DNA of 64,000 bases from Tolypeutes matacus (Eukaryota > Chordata > Mammalia > Cingulata > Chlamyphoridae). The stretch is from positions 1,107,799-1,171,798 of the forward strand of contig JAKSZT010033094.1 of assembly GCA_026826555.1 (NCBI GenBank), in the 5' to 3' direction. Shown here one piece after another: positions 1 to 12,760 of this stretch. The stretch's first letter is position 1, and every line of letters starts with the position of its first letter. Position numbers and translations under genes: made by a program. Under the pieces are notes generated by a model. That model made no database searches, was not told the DNA's origin, and saw only the letters and a list, made by a program, of their open reading frames with translations.

Positions 1-528
1 TGTTACATTTGAGATCACTGCATGACTCAGCTTATTTTCACACATACTACTGTCATAGTGTGACTCCACTTTCTCTGTTTACCCCTTAAAACAGTTGAAG
101 TTCCCTTCTCTGCCTCTCCACCACATGTGGGCTCACTCACTGGAAAACTAGTATGATCCAATAGGTATATATATATATTTTTATGTCAAAAGACAGGTTT
201 TATTTTATTTTGTGGCTGAAAAGCATTAACTGATTGATAATTTACTGATAAATTACAGACCCCACTGGGTACCTGCTTGAAAAAGCAAATATTTTAAAGT
301 TCATCTGAGGTTTTTTATAACCTTATGTTTAAGCTGAAAATCTTTTAAAAATAAAGGGTAACTTTGTTACTTAAAACTTACAGAATGTCCAAAGGTTTGC
401 ATAGAAATATTAGATGATTTTGCATATGATAAATAACCATGGAACACTTATAAAAATGAGGTAATCTGGTGATAGGAAAGATCTCCAAGATATACTTAAA
501 AAGTATCAGAATGTTACAGTAAGAGTGC
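1..528. other. A/T-rich stretch, possibly distal PTP4A1 3' UTR
   Basis: No coding feature is visible. On the minus strand the stretch lies downstream of the PTP4A1-like 3' UTR. It contains an A-rich block with AATAAA-like hexamers (plus-strand TTTTATTTTATTTTGTGG near 199-216) followed by a (TA)n run at 169-178. It may therefore be the continuation of the same retrocopied 3' UTR, with the poly-T at 529-550 internal, or it may be old flanking DNA. I cannot decide between these without an alignment. Confidence 0.35.
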
Positions 529-550
529 ATTTTTTTTTTTTTTTTTTTTT

Positions 551-2284
<1,734 letters not shown>

Positions 2285-2347
2285 TTATTTCTCATGGGAG
2301 CACCTACCTCATAATAATAGGATTCATGGTTTTCTTTGATTAGTGAC

Positions 2348-2864
2348 TGTAGCCGTTTGGCAATTTGATGTAATTATGAATTCCAAAAATATAATTGGAT
2401 CATGCTTGTAAACTGATCTGTAATCTGGGCATGATTAAGTTATGATTAGGGCATTGGCTGGGCCACGTCAGTAGGGCATTGAGCCCCACCCCTTGGTGGG
2501 TGGGGGAATTGAATATAAAAGGCAAGGCAAACAACAGAGGGAGCAGTTTTAATGTTGGAGAGAAGGCCCCAGGAGAAGAGAAACGAGCCATTCACCTGAT
2601 CGTCTATAGCTGACCTTGTGGTCAAAACAGAGGAGCTAAGCTCAGAGAGGAACAAAGCCCTGGGAAGAGAGGAACCCAAGAAGCCTGAACCCTCGCATAC
2701 ATCGGCAGCTGTCTTGCTCCAACACGTGGCAATGAACTTTGGTAAGGGAAGAAACTTATGCTTTATGGCCTGGTAACTGTGGACTTCTACCCCAAATAAA
2801 TACCCTTTATAGAGACCAACCAGCCTGGTACATTGCATTAGTGCCCCTTTGGCTGACTAATACA
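2348..2864 (+). mobile_element. Solo LTR, family A (ERVL/MaLR-like)
   Basis: The element starts TGTAGCCGTTTGGCAATTTG and ends GGCTGACTAATACA, giving the TG...CA ends of an LTR. It is flanked by a perfect 5-bp duplication GTGAC (2343-2347 and 2865-2869). Near its 3' end is a polyadenylation signal in CCAAATAAATACCC, about 65 bp before the end, which gives the orientation. Related copies lie at 21.2, 36.7, 60.8, 61.7 and 63.5 kb. A 5-bp duplication and this layout fit class III (ERVL/MaLR) LTRs. It sits just 5' of the chimeric pseudogene. Confidence 0.88.
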
Positions 2865-2869
2865 GTGAC

Positions 2870-3860
2870 CTTGTCAGTATTAAAGAGGCCCTAGATAGTG
2901 TAGAATTACTGACTGCTTATGAGGTGTGCTCCAAGACCCAGGTCTTTGCATTCCAAGACAACAAACCCCTCCCACTGAGGCAAGCCCAAGTTTTACAACT
3001 TTCAGGGCCACACAACCCTCCCCACCACAGGGCTCTTGTAGAGCCCAGACATGGAAAAGGCCACCTGGAGAATGTTGATAGATCTCTGTCTTGTGGCAAG
3101 TACAATTTTGAACCGACAAATGCCCAGAGAGGGCACCCAGGAATGAGATTTGGTCTTGGTTCCATTTTGGAACTTGTCACTCAAAGTGCCTCCTGAAATT
3201 TTTTCCATCTCCCTCTGGAGGTGAAAACCAGCCCTGACCGGCCAGAGATGTTTAGAGAGTGCCCCCTGAGCCCAGTAGCAGTTCCATAGGGGTCCCAATC
3301 ACTGCAAACACCTCCAGAAAAGTTTTTCTAATTCCCTCTCTGGGGATCAGGACTGGCCAGGTATGAACAGGGAGCCCTGGGGAGTGGGGGTCAGCCTCAG
3401 CCAGGCCCTGTCTCAGATCGTCTTGAAAATTTGTGTAAGTATCCCACAGGTGTGGGGGACCTGCCTGGACCAGCCAGTGAGTCCTGAAGGAGATGTCTGG
3501 GTTCTCATCATGGTCCCATTTTGAACTTGGTTTTTGGATATGCTTCTCAAAGATCTTTGCCTATATAGCAAGGGTAAACAACCCTGGCTATTCAGTGACA
3601 GCATGGGAAGGCACTGGGCAAGGCTGTGGGCCTGTATAGGTTCCTGTCATTGGAAGCACATCCCAAAAAGGTTTTTAAAGTTTCCCTCTAGAGGCCAAGA
3701 GGAGCCCCAATTAGACAGGACGAAGCAGAAGGTGGGTGGCCTTCAGCACTGGGTGGGGTCCAGTGTTAAGATGTGCCAATCTAAAACTTTTATAAGTCCC
3801 CCCCTCCTGCCCCCTTGGAGGGGACCTACCCAAGTTGAACAGCGAGGCCTGAGAGAGTTA
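2870..3860. repeat. Degenerate tandem-like segment
   Basis: Similar blocks recur about every 100-250 bp: a CCATTTTG(G)AACTTG-type motif, then AAA(G)TTTTT(C)...CCCTCT(C/G/A)(T/G)(G)GAGG, then a CCAG/GGCCAG-rich stretch (near 3160-3235, 3310-3360, 3500-3560, 3665-3715 and 3795-3830). This suggests an old, diverged tandem array or duplicated ERV interior. No long open frame has codon logic, so I call no gene. Confidence 0.35.
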
Positions 3861-4520
3861 CCTATGGCCAGCTCTCTCCCTTCTCCTTGCCTCTTTACTC
3901 CTGTTCTTCCTCTTGCTTTCTCCTGACCTCCCTTCAATTTTCTTTTCTGACCACCCCTTTCCTCTAATTCCTTTTCCTTTTCTCAGTTCTCTGCCTCTGT
4001 CTTCTTCTCTCAGCTCATGTCTCTCCTCACTTCTCCTTCCTCCTCCCTCCCTCCAACTCCCCACTTCATACTCCCATGTCTCCACTCCTCATTGTACCTC
4101 CCTTCCCCTCTTCAGTTCCTTTCTTTCCCCCAGTTTACCTCTCCTCAGTGTCAGGTCACCTCCTCTCCCTTCAACTCCCCTTGCTCAAGTCACCTCAGTT
4201 CAGCTCCCTTCTATTTGTCCTGGATTGCCACCTGCTCTGTCACTGCACCACAGCCCACTCCTCCCCTCTTGTTCTCCACCCTTACTTGGTCTCCCCCACC
4301 AGCCTCCAGTTCCCTGCCTCTGCGGACTGCCTCAAACTTCTGCCAAACCTGTAATGGCCACTTCCCCAGATTCTTCCCTCCTAGCCTGTGAGCAGATATT
4401 CCTACCACTCTGAGACTCCCTTTCCTCTAACAGAGCTCAGCTGCCCTCAGTTCAGCTCTTCACCAACACCAGCTATCTCTACCCATGCCCTCAGGGTGAC
4501 CCCACAAATACCATCAGCCC
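3861..4520. repeat. Polypyrimidine-rich tract
   Basis: The plus strand is strongly C+T biased (for example CTCCTTCCTCCTCCCTCCC near 4033-4051) for more than 600 bp. Long Ser/Pro/Leu-rich readings here reflect composition. No start context, splice structure or known domain was seen. Confidence 0.6.
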
Positions 4521-5690
4521 CACTTGACAGGTTTCTCAGAAGGCCAGTCTCCTGGTCTAGCAAGTTCATAGGGGGCAACATCTATACATCCTGCCTATCT
4601 ATACATCCCCCCTCCCAGCCCTTGGGGGGAGCCAGAGAAAGCAACTCAGCCGTCATAGACATGAACTTTCCTTGGATATTGCCCCAATGCTTCTGAAACG
4701 ATCCTGGAGAGTACAGCAGTTCATCCCAAGACCACACCCTACACCTGCTCCAGACCAGTTCTGAGCTAGGCACTCACCAGTCTCCCTAGGCAGTGTCACA
4801 TGACTAGGACCTGGGTCCCCAACACAACAGCCCACAAGATACATCTTCAGCAAGGTAAAGCCCCTTAACCATTGACCTACCAGATAAGCCCCTCTTATTA
4901 TTAATTTTATACAACATTCCCAACCAGTATGAGTTTTCACAGAAGGGTTGTCCCCTGGGATGGGACAATCAAGACTTCCACTGTTCCACCCTATCCCACT
5001 TATAGTACACATACACTAACCTAAACGTCAAGGGAAATGCCCCCAGATCAACTGGGCTGGCTTGTGCCCTTCCAAAACTGACAGGATCCCAAAGCCATGG
5101 GCTCATCTCAGGTCAATTAACTAATCACATCCCTGGGTAATGCTGAGATATCATTGTTCATAAGAATCTCCACAGGAATTTTATTCTGCAGCCAGGGTAG
5201 AAAAATGTCAAGTCATGTGAGGATGATGGACAACAATGTCAACATTTTGGTACCTTCAAGGGAGAGGCAGGCTGTGAGCAGGCAGAAGTTGTTGGGGGTG
5301 ACAAAAGTTGATAGCAAGGGACCAAGCCAGTGATTCAGGTCCCAGCCCTGGCAACAGACCCTATGAGTTCTGATCCCCATCATTATTATCTTGTGGCCTT
5401 GTTACTGTACCTTTCTGTGCCTCAGTTTCCTCAGCTGTAAAACAGAAATAAGATTCATACCATTATTTTAGTGTTGTTATGAGTATTAATGAGCTCATAC
5501 TGTATACACCATGCTGTTATAGAGGCATCGTGTAGTGGAAATAGAGAAGGTCTGTAATATTTTATGAATTGAGAGTTGAGTATACCATAATTATGAAATA
5601 TCGTTAGGCTATAATATTTATTAATAGTTCAAAAAGAAAATAATTTCCCCTCATGTAATTATTTTAGCTGTGACTTGTCAGTCCACAGTA
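4521..5690. other. Unassigned intergenic sequence
   Basis: I see no gene or recognisable repeat. The segment is mixed composition and becomes A/T-rich after about 5500. The stretch near 5395-5500 (CCTCAGTTTCCTCAGCTGTAAAA) resembles the core of an old MIR-type tRNA SINE, which is a weak call. Confidence 0.4.
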
Positions 5691-5734
5691 GACCTAGAGA
5701 GCCCCCTGGTGGCTCAACCAGGAACAGCCCCTCA

Positions 5735-5975
5735 GTTTTTTGTTTTGTTTTTTAAAACAATTTATTGAAGTATGTCATTCATACATGAACATACATAAAC
5801 TATAAGTGTTCAGTAAACATTGTGAGCTTACAAAACAAACATGCATAACATCATACAGGGCTCCCACACATCACCCACAAATACTTTGCATTGTTGTGAA
5901 ACATTTGTTAACAACTTATGAAAGAGCATCATCAAAGAATTACTACTAACTATAGTTCATATCTTACTCCCTTAT
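5735..5975 (-). mobile_element. L1 3'-UTR fragment
   Basis: A T-rich start is followed by TTTATTGAAGTATGTCATTCATAC and CTTACAAAACAAACATGCATAAC. The same phrases recur at 21.71-21.83 kb and 50.48-50.76 kb next to L1 ORF2 sequence, so this is the 3' end of an L1 on the minus strand, truncated at both ends. Confidence 0.6.
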
Positions 5976-5979
5976 ACAT

Positions 5980-6475
5980 TTTTTAAAGGATTTATTTACT
6001 TATTTATTTACTTTTATCCATTTTTACCCCCCCCCCCCATTTTTGCTGTTTTTGCTGTTTTTGCGTCCATTTGCTAGGTGACTCTCTGTGTCCACTTCCT
6101 GCCCTCTCTTCTCATCCTTCTTCTGTCTTCACTGGGATTTGATCCTCGGAAACTCTGATGTGGGAGAGAGGCATCCTACCGCCTGCGCCACCTTAGTTCC
6201 TGGTTTTTCAGTGCGTCTCGTCTTGGCTCTCCCTTGTGTCCCTCTCCTGTTACGTCATCATGTTGCTGCGTGGCTCATAGGGCCTGGCATCTCACCCGTG
6301 TGCGGGGCCTGATGGTGCACCTGCGCAAGGTTCCTGGTGGCCCATGCACCTTCTATATTTTTCTTTTTCTTTAATTTTTACCGGGAGGTCCTGGGGATCG
6401 AACCCAGGTCTCTTCCATATGGCAGACGGATGCCCAACCATTTGAGTCACATCTGCCCCCCTGCTATATCTCTTA
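5980..6475 (-). mobile_element. Compound tRNA-derived SINE (DAS-type)
   Basis: A TTTATTTACTTATTTATTTAC tail and a C-run are followed by at least two tRNA-like modules. The last one holds GGGGATCGAACCC (a reversed B box, 6394-6406) and ATATGGCAGACGGATGCCCAACC, and ends CACATCTGCCCCC. Module content matches the longer SINE copies elsewhere in the window. The terminal duplication was not resolved, so the ends are approximate. Confidence 0.75.
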
Positions 6476-6569
6476 AGGTTGACTAAAGATACCTAGAGTT
6501 ACAGTCATTTCCCATACAGAATGGTCATATAATAAATCAGGCTTAGTTTATCACCCAGCATTCTGAAAA

Positions 6570-6598
6570 CCAGACCTAGGGAGAAAAACTAGGTCTGG
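6570..6598. repeat. Short perfect inverted repeat
   Basis: CCAGACCTAG and CTAGGTCTGG form a perfect 10-bp stem with a 9-nt purine-rich loop. There is no T-run or gene beside it, and the context gives no role. Confidence 0.5.
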
Positions 6599-6599
6599 G

Positions 6600-7010
6600 G
6601 ACACATGCATGGTTTCTAATATAGCGAATGTTTAGCCTACCCTGATTATCACAAAATCAGGACAGCGAGAATATTCGCATAGCCCCCTCAGTTTTACTGA
6701 GTCTCTAGGAAGTGAGGGGCAAGACAAAGGTGCCTTCGGGGAGAGGGGCTTTTCCTCATGCTGGGACTCCCCAGAAACAAAGCCCACACTCACAATTGGT
6801 AGTAGCTCAGAGCTCACATCCGAGAAGGATAGATCTCCATATAAATTACCCTATCTGTGTTAGGCATAGATAAGTGCCAAGAAGGAATTATAAAGCAGGA
6901 AGGGGATGGCTTCCAGGGTACAGGGGAAGGACAAAAGCTCCTTCTCAGCAACAATCCCAAGAAAGAAACCAGAGGTGTGTGCTTTTCCTGCACCTGTTGG
7001 TGGCCTTTCC
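6600..7010. other. Unassigned sequence
   Basis: No gene, SINE or LTR hallmark was seen. Open readings here are short and lack any recognisable domain. Confidence 0.4.
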
Positions 7011-7640
7011 CCACCCTGTTTCCCGCCCATATCACCACCCTTCCCCCCCCTCTCAATTCCTTTGCCCTAGTGCTTTCCCCTCTCCCTGCATGCTCTCAGT
7101 TCACTCCATGCCCCTGGGTGGCCCCTCCCAGACCCTCTCCTAACTTTTCCCTGCCTCACCTTTCTTTTCCTTCCTCTTGCTCCTCTCTGTTCCCTACACT
7201 CTGACCAGTGTTTCTCCCTTCTCTTCTCCATCTGCCTACCTCAGTTTCCCTCCATAGCCCACCCAGGGTATGCTGGGTTACCCTGCTATTTCCCATTCCA
7301 TTCCCTTTGCCTGCATGCTCTCATCATGAAGAACTCAGACCCCATTAAGGGGGCAACTGAGTCTCAGGGCTCCCCTCCCCGAATCCCCATACCCAGCCTC
7401 AGTTCATCTCATTCTCCCTTCTCTCAGAGTTGGTGGTGCTCCACACCTCATCCAACTACCTCTCCCTACCCTTTGTCAGCCTGCTGGGGTGCCCACCATC
7501 TGTTCCAGCCCATCAGGTGGTCTGGTCTCCACTTCTCCCAGCACAGCCTCCCTCCATGGGTCTCATCCTCTGCTCTGTACCCAGGCCACAATTTGCCTTC
7601 CCCTTGCTCAGTCAGTTTAATCTCACCCTAAACTGCATAG
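7010..7640. repeat. Second polypyrimidine-rich tract
   Basis: The plus strand is again C+T rich (CCACCCTTCCCCCCCCTCTC near 7034-7053, and many TTCCCT/CTCCC runs). It has the same strand bias as 3.86-4.52 kb, with which it may share origin. It is separated from that tract by the L1 fragment and SINE at 5.7-6.5 kb. No coding evidence. Confidence 0.55.
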
Positions 7641-8809
7641 ACTCTCCTGTGCTGGAAGCTCTTATCTCCCATGAGCTGCGACCCTGGGCCCACTCGTTCT
7701 ATCCTTCACAAGTTCAAGCAGCTGCCTCCAGGTCCAGATGGCCTTGGTGTCACCTGCAAAAATCCCAGGACCCACACTCTCATTCAGACACTCAGGGTCC
7801 TGTTCTAGTGGAGATGGCCATGCTCTTGTTTGTGGCAGAGGCAGGGCATGTTAGGAGTGTCTAAGGGGAATGGCCTGAACCTTTAGGGTGGCTTCCCAGA
7901 CCTGACTCTGCCCCTGGGTTCCTGCCCTTCCCCTTGTATCCACCCTCCCCTCTGATCAAGCTGGAAAGGTCTCTTGCCTCCATTCATTGCACTTGGGCCA
8001 GAAACAGGCCACTGTCCATCTTGGCCACAAAAAGCGTCCTTCTTCATTGCCTTTGTGACCTCTGAGATGGACCAAGCTCAAACTCTGACCACCCCAAACC
8101 CTTTTCCACTGCCATTTTGAAGGATGCTGCGCCAAATTCCCTGGACTGGGCCACACATCAAGGTCTGCCTTATAAGGTCTTGGAGATGCAACTTATGAAG
8201 AGACTATGAAGGGTCATGTGGCGAGATTGGAGGAGGCAACTATGCTAACAAATGAACTTCTCCACAGCCTTCAGCCTGAGGAAATGGGTAGTCAGTCTTT
8301 AGAGTGCCCGGGAGAAGAAGGGCTTCATTTGGGAAAACTGAATTTTAAAAATCCCACTGTTTTGCCAGCATCTTCTTGGTATCTTTCATGGCATCAAAGG
8401 TATACTGGCCATAAGTATATTCACACATTGCCTCCTTAATAAAATTCAGACTCTTAGAGAGTGATTAATAGTTTCACAACTTTGTCTGAAGTGGATTTGA
8501 AGAGTTTAGTCTATTTAATGGGATTTAATGTTTTATTTTACTGGCATAATTTTGACATGGCCATGTTAAAATATATTTTCAAATAATTATAGAACTTATG
8601 GATCTTTAGAAAAATTGTAGTGAGCATATAAAGAACTCCTGATCACCCCACTCAGATACCCCAGTTGTTATACTTTTACCATATTTGCCCCAAACACAAA
8701 ATACTCCAGGGTATGTTTCCCCAAAACAAGGACACTCCTTTTCATAAGCACACAAGTTGAAATCAGGAAATCAAAATAGCTTCAATATTATGAAACAATT
8801 CACACACAC
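7641..8809. other. Unassigned sequence, old LINE-like remnant at 8.55-8.80 kb
   Basis: No gene is seen. The part from about 8570 (AATAATTATAGAACTTATGG, TCAGATACCCCAGTTGTTATAC, GAAATCAGGAAATCAAAATAG) has the wording of an old mammalian L1 3' UTR. The rest is not recognised. Confidence 0.35.
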
Positions 8810-9241
8810 TGTATTAGCATTCTCTAGGGAAACAGAACCAACAAGATATCTGAAAATATATATTTATAAAATTGTCTCATGGAATCATGGAGACACAGAA
8901 GTCCAAATTCCGTAGGGCAGGCTGCAAGCTGGGAATCATGATGAAGGTTTTTGATAGATTCCCCAGGAGAAGCTGGCTGGCTGAAGTAGAGATGAAAAGT
9001 CTCTTTTCCGACTGCTGAAATCATCACTTCTTTTAGAGCCTTCAACTGATTGGATGAGACTTTTCTCATTGATGAAGGCAATCCTCAGTTGATTTTAAAT
9101 GTAGTCAGCCATAGATGCACTCAACTTACTAATGATTTATGTCCACAAAATGTCTTCACAGTAATAATTAGTTCTGTGCTTGCTTGACCAAATAACTGGG
9201 CACCATCACCTGGGCAAATTGACACATGAACTTAACCATCA
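8810..9241 (-). mobile_element. 3' LTR of the ERV-L-type provirus
   Basis: It reads TGTATTAGCATTCTCTAGGG to CTTAACCATCA on the plus strand, with TG...CA ends, 432 bp. A second, truncated copy lies at 15879-16079, so the two bracket the pol remnants. Immediately inside it (9242-9257) the minus strand reads GATGAGGGGTGGACCA, a plausible polypurine tract, which fixes this copy as the 3' LTR of a minus-strand element. Confidence 0.8.
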
Positions 9242-9419
9242 TGGTCCACCCCTCATCAACTTAGCAGCCATACATGCCACCTTAATCTACACTTAGTCTT
9301 TAAATAAAAAACAATAACAGATGTATTTTTCACCTAACAATACTCAACTGTCCTTTGCATAACCAGAAATGCACTAAATCTCTCCAGAACACAAGTCCTT
9401 GGATAATATTCACTCTTTT

Positions 9420-9820
9420 TTTTTTTTTTAAATCATGTTTTTCTTCTTTATATTTTCCAGTTTTACAAGTAGTATACAATGAGCATGTATTACTTTCTTT
9501 TTAAAAAACAGTTTTATTGTGGTATATTTACATACCATACAGTCTATCTAAAGTGTAAGATCAATGGCTTTTAGTTAATCACAATGTTGTGCATTCATCA
9601 CCACAAAAAAATTTTAGAACAATTTCATTATTCCAAAAAGAAAAACTCCACACCCCTTAGCAGTCACCTCTCAATATCTCTATCCTTCCCTAGCCCTACA
9701 TAACCACTAATCTAATTCCATCTTTATAAATCAATTTATATTTACATTTTATATAAATGGAATCATACAATATGAAGTACTTTGTATCTGGTTTCTATCA
9801 CTTAGCATAATGTGTGTTTT
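9420..9820 (-). mobile_element. L1 3'-UTR fragment inside the ERV
   Basis: A poly-T run at about 9417-9430 is followed downstream by GTTTTATTGTGGTATATTTACATACC, CAATGTTGTGCATTCATCACCAC and CATTATTCCAAAAAGAAAAACTCC. The same text recurs at 25.26-25.56 kb immediately before L1 ORF2, identifying a minus-strand L1 3' end. Ends are approximate. Confidence 0.65.
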
Positions 9821-10584
9821 TTTTGTTTTTTTTGTTTTTTTTTTGCTTAATATTAACATCTTGTAACATTAACATACCTTTGTCCAGTTTCAAAGAAAAA
9901 GTCATATATGCAAAATTACCCATATCCATATTTCACATGAAGTTTTACTATGCTAAACAGCCCCATGATACATTTTTAGACTTTCCTTTTCAACTGCTGT
10001 CATACATTAACTTGATATGCTATAACTTAAACACTATGACATGAAACTAATACAACTTATGTTATGATAAGAGGATGAGATAGGGAAGAAAACAAAGATA
10101 TTTGCTTTATGTACATAAACAAACATTCATAACAAGGAGAAATATTCATAACCATTACAGTCCTTGTTTCTGTAACTGGTCATGTGGTTGTAGTTCATAT
10201 TTATCACTACCTTCTTCCAGTACCCATTCCATGTTCCCTTTACCCTCAGCTGGCATTTCAGCTGGCTGTGGTTCTCTGCCCGTTTGGGTGACCCAAACCT
10301 TCATTCTTCAAGTTTCCGAGCCATTGGTAGTCCTGGATTGGGTTGTTGCAGTTCTTCATTTTCTTTAATCACATGGCATGGTAGTACCAAGAGATGCCCT
10401 AGGGGATCTCCTGTATTCCAGGCAAACTCTTCTTTACTTCCATTGTGTAGTTGCAGTCCTATTTCCCCTTGATAGGATTAACCACCTCAACCATACAGTA
10501 ATTCCCTGCTCTACCTGTTGCTTTAGAAGCATGAGGAGCCCAAAGTGGCCAGGTGGTCGTCTTAACTTCCAGTTCAATGGAATC

Positions 10585-10938
10585 TTTTTTTTTTTCTTTT
10601 TTTTCTTTTTTTTTTTTATTATGGGTAAAAATCAAAATTCTCACAATACATACAAACATTTGCAAAATGATATATAAATATATATGCATATATGTGTATT
10701 TGGTTACAAAAATGTTATTTATATATATATATATATACATATATTTTAAGNNNNNNNNNNNNNNNNNNNNNNNNNNNNNNNNNNNNNNNNNNNNNNNNNN
10801 NNNNNNNNNNNNNNNNNNNNNNNNNNNNNNNNNNNNNNNNNNNNNNNNNNCTGAGTGGTGTGTGCTGATTTAAAATGGCCTACATCCGTTGCCACAACAG
10901 TACTCAGGACAACCTCCAACTCCCAAAGAAGCCACTGT
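10585..10938 (-). mobile_element. Young L1 3'-end insertion (contains assembly gap)
   Basis: This starts on the plus strand with a T-rich run, then TTATTATGGGTAAAAATC, an AT-repeat, 100 N, and CTGAGTGGTGTGTGCTG. The same sequence without a gap is at 35121-35560. The 8-bp target duplication ATGGAATC is present at 10577-10584 and 10939-10946. It is a 5'-truncated minus-strand L1 3' UTR that split the ERV dUTPase region. Confidence 0.82.
10751..10850. other. Assembly gap of 100 N
   Basis: One hundred unknown bases, most likely a placeholder length. In the paralogous L1 end at 35 kb, the bases between the two flanking words (ATTTTAAG ending at 35268 and CTGAGTGGTG starting at 35470) number 201. 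Confidence 0.95.
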
Positions 10939-11049
10939 ATGGAATCATTCTTTTGTCTCCTGGTGGAAATACACCTTTTGGAACTAAGACCTGTGGACCA
11001 GCAGAGCTTAAGGTTGCAGGGACAGGGGCAAAAATTATAGCGGATCACT

Positions 11050-11800
11050 AGGGGTATTAGGGAATGGTCACTCCCATCTGTTTCCCTCCTTGATTCGTGG
11101 ACCTGTGAATCCTGGCTATGGGAGAAACAGCGCCACAGAGTTGATGGTGATTTAGACCATACACAGCCTCCTGGAGAACATTGCCCCAACCTGTAAGGTA
11201 TTGCCATCTAGTTGGCAACATAATTGAGTCTTCAAAAGGGCCATTCCACCATTCTATCAATACAGCTGCTTCAGGATTATGGGGAACATGGTAAGACCAG
11301 TGAATTCCATGTGCATGTGCTCTTTCCTGCATATCATTTGTTCTGAAGTGGGTTCCTTGATCAGAAGCAATCCTGTGTGGAATACCATGGCGGTGGGTAA
11401 GACACTTGGTAAGTCCACAGATAGTTTTGGCAGAAGCAGGGAAGACAAACTCATATCCATAGTATATGTCTATTCCAGTTAGAAAAAATTACTACCCTTT
11501 CCATGATGGAAGTGGTCCAATGTAATCAACCTGTAAAGAGGTGGCAGGCTGATTACCTTGAGGAATGGTGCCATATTAGGAACTGAGTGTCGGTCTCTTT
11601 TGCTGGCAGATTGGGCACTAAGCAGTGGCTTTAGCCAGGTCAGCTTTGGTGAGTGGAAGTCCATGTTGTCGAGCCCATGCATAACCTCTGCCCCTACCAC
11701 CATGACCACTTTGTTCACAAGCCCATTGGGCATGACCAGAATGACTGTGGAAAGGCTGACTGGTGTCCGCAGCATGGGTCATCTTATCCATTTGATTATT
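11050..11800 (-). pseudogene. ERV-L integrase remnant
   Basis: Integrase inserts retroviral DNA into the host genome. On the minus strand, pieces in several frames match it: a zinc-domain-like HGLPLTKADLAKA with a downstream CPIC-type pair, the first catalytic Asp in VDYIGPLP (about 11520), a second in ASDQGTHF (about 11350), and the Glu in VLIEWWNG (about 11250), followed by QEAVYGLNHHQLCGAVSPIARIH in the C-terminal part. The DDE set is visible, but frameshifts and stops separate the pieces, so no full protein exists. Next in order are RNase H upstream and dUTPase downstream. Confidence 0.78.
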
Positions 11801-12760
11801 AAAATCTTCTGCTGAAGTCACACTCTGGTGAGCATTCACATGGGACACACATATCTTCATGGTTTTTTGCCCATTCTGAAAGATCTATCCACATGCCTCT
11901 TCCCCAGAACACTTTGTCACTAATTTTCCCAATCATGTTCCTTCCAAGTCCCTGACCATCCAGCCAAACCATTGGCAACAGCCCATGAATCAGTGTACAA
12001 ATGCACCATTTCTCCTTCCAAGAACTTTGATGCACTGCTCAAAGTTCTGCCCACTGGGACAACTTCCCCTCACCACTGTCCTTCAGGGACATTCCAGAAG
12101 GAGGCTATAATATTGTAGCTCTCCACTTTTGGTTGTACCTGTATATCATGCAGAACCATCTATAAACCAGGCCCAAGTTTTCTCTTCCTCAGGAAAATGG
12201 TTGTACAGGACTCCCCAAGAGACCATAGCAGTGGGCTGGGAAAGAGAAGGAAATTTGGTGGGAGTGGGGGCCATGGGTATTTGGGCCATTTCCTCTTGTA
12301 TGTTTTGCCTTCAGGACCTGCTCAAGCCCTATCTCATATGTACCACTTCCACTTTATGATGGAGTACTGCTGTGCATGCCCACTTTATGGTTTGGCATGT
12401 CAGACAACACCCAGATCATAGTAGGCAACACAGGTCTCATGGCCAATGGTTAAGCATTCAGTTTCTCCTAAAGCTCAGTAGCAGGCCAAAAACCGTTTCT
12501 CAAAAGGAGAGTAGTTATCTGCAGATGATAGCAAGGCTTTGCTCCAAAATCCTAAGGGTCTGCATTGTGATTATCCTTTAGTGCCTGCCAGAAGCTCCAG
12601 ATAGTGTCTCTATTTGCCACTGACACTTCTAGCACCATTGGATCTGTTGGATCATAGCCCAAGTGGGAGTACAGATTGCACAGCAGCCTGGACCTGTCAC
12701 AGAGCCTCCTCATTTTCCAGTCTTCACTCAAAACTAGCAGCTTTTCTGTCACTCAGAACG
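11800..12760 (-). pseudogene. ERV-L RT connection and RNase H remnant
   Basis: The minus strand gives a connection region (GYDPTDPMVLEVSVANRDTI, 12.6-12.7 kb), then a frame with FWSKALPSSADNYSPFEK, a common retroviral RT/RNase H linker phrase. AWFIDGSA near 12150-12175 holds the first RNase H catalytic Asp, and VSHVNAHQ lies at about 11840. RNase H removes the RNA strand after reverse transcription. Several frameshifts and stops are present. Confidence 0.7.

Larger units (their letters stand above)
10140..11050 (-). pseudogene. ERV-L dUTPase-like domain, disrupted
   Basis: On the minus strand the part before the inserted L1 includes PPGDKRMIP and, directly across the insertion, the frame continues with IPLNWKLRRPPGHFGLL. 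A second frame then shows LGHLLVLPCHVI, resembling the dUTPase fold region that ERV-L elements carry behind integrase. dUTPase hydrolyses dUTP to limit uracil in viral DNA. Frameshifts (near 10475 and 10300), stops and the L1 insertion at 10585-10938 make it a relic. The substrate-binding motifs were not fully assigned. Confidence 0.6.

Noticed and set aside
3913..4413. 166-residue Ser/Pro/Leu-rich reading
   Set aside because: It lies in a polypyrimidine tract and overlaps two other open frames; composition explains its length.
7430..7864. 144-residue open reading
   Set aside because: No domain, no start context, and another frame is also open in the same CT-rich stretch.
10553..10873. Open readings spanning the N gap
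   Set aside because: They are artefacts of the gap and L1 3' UTR sequence.
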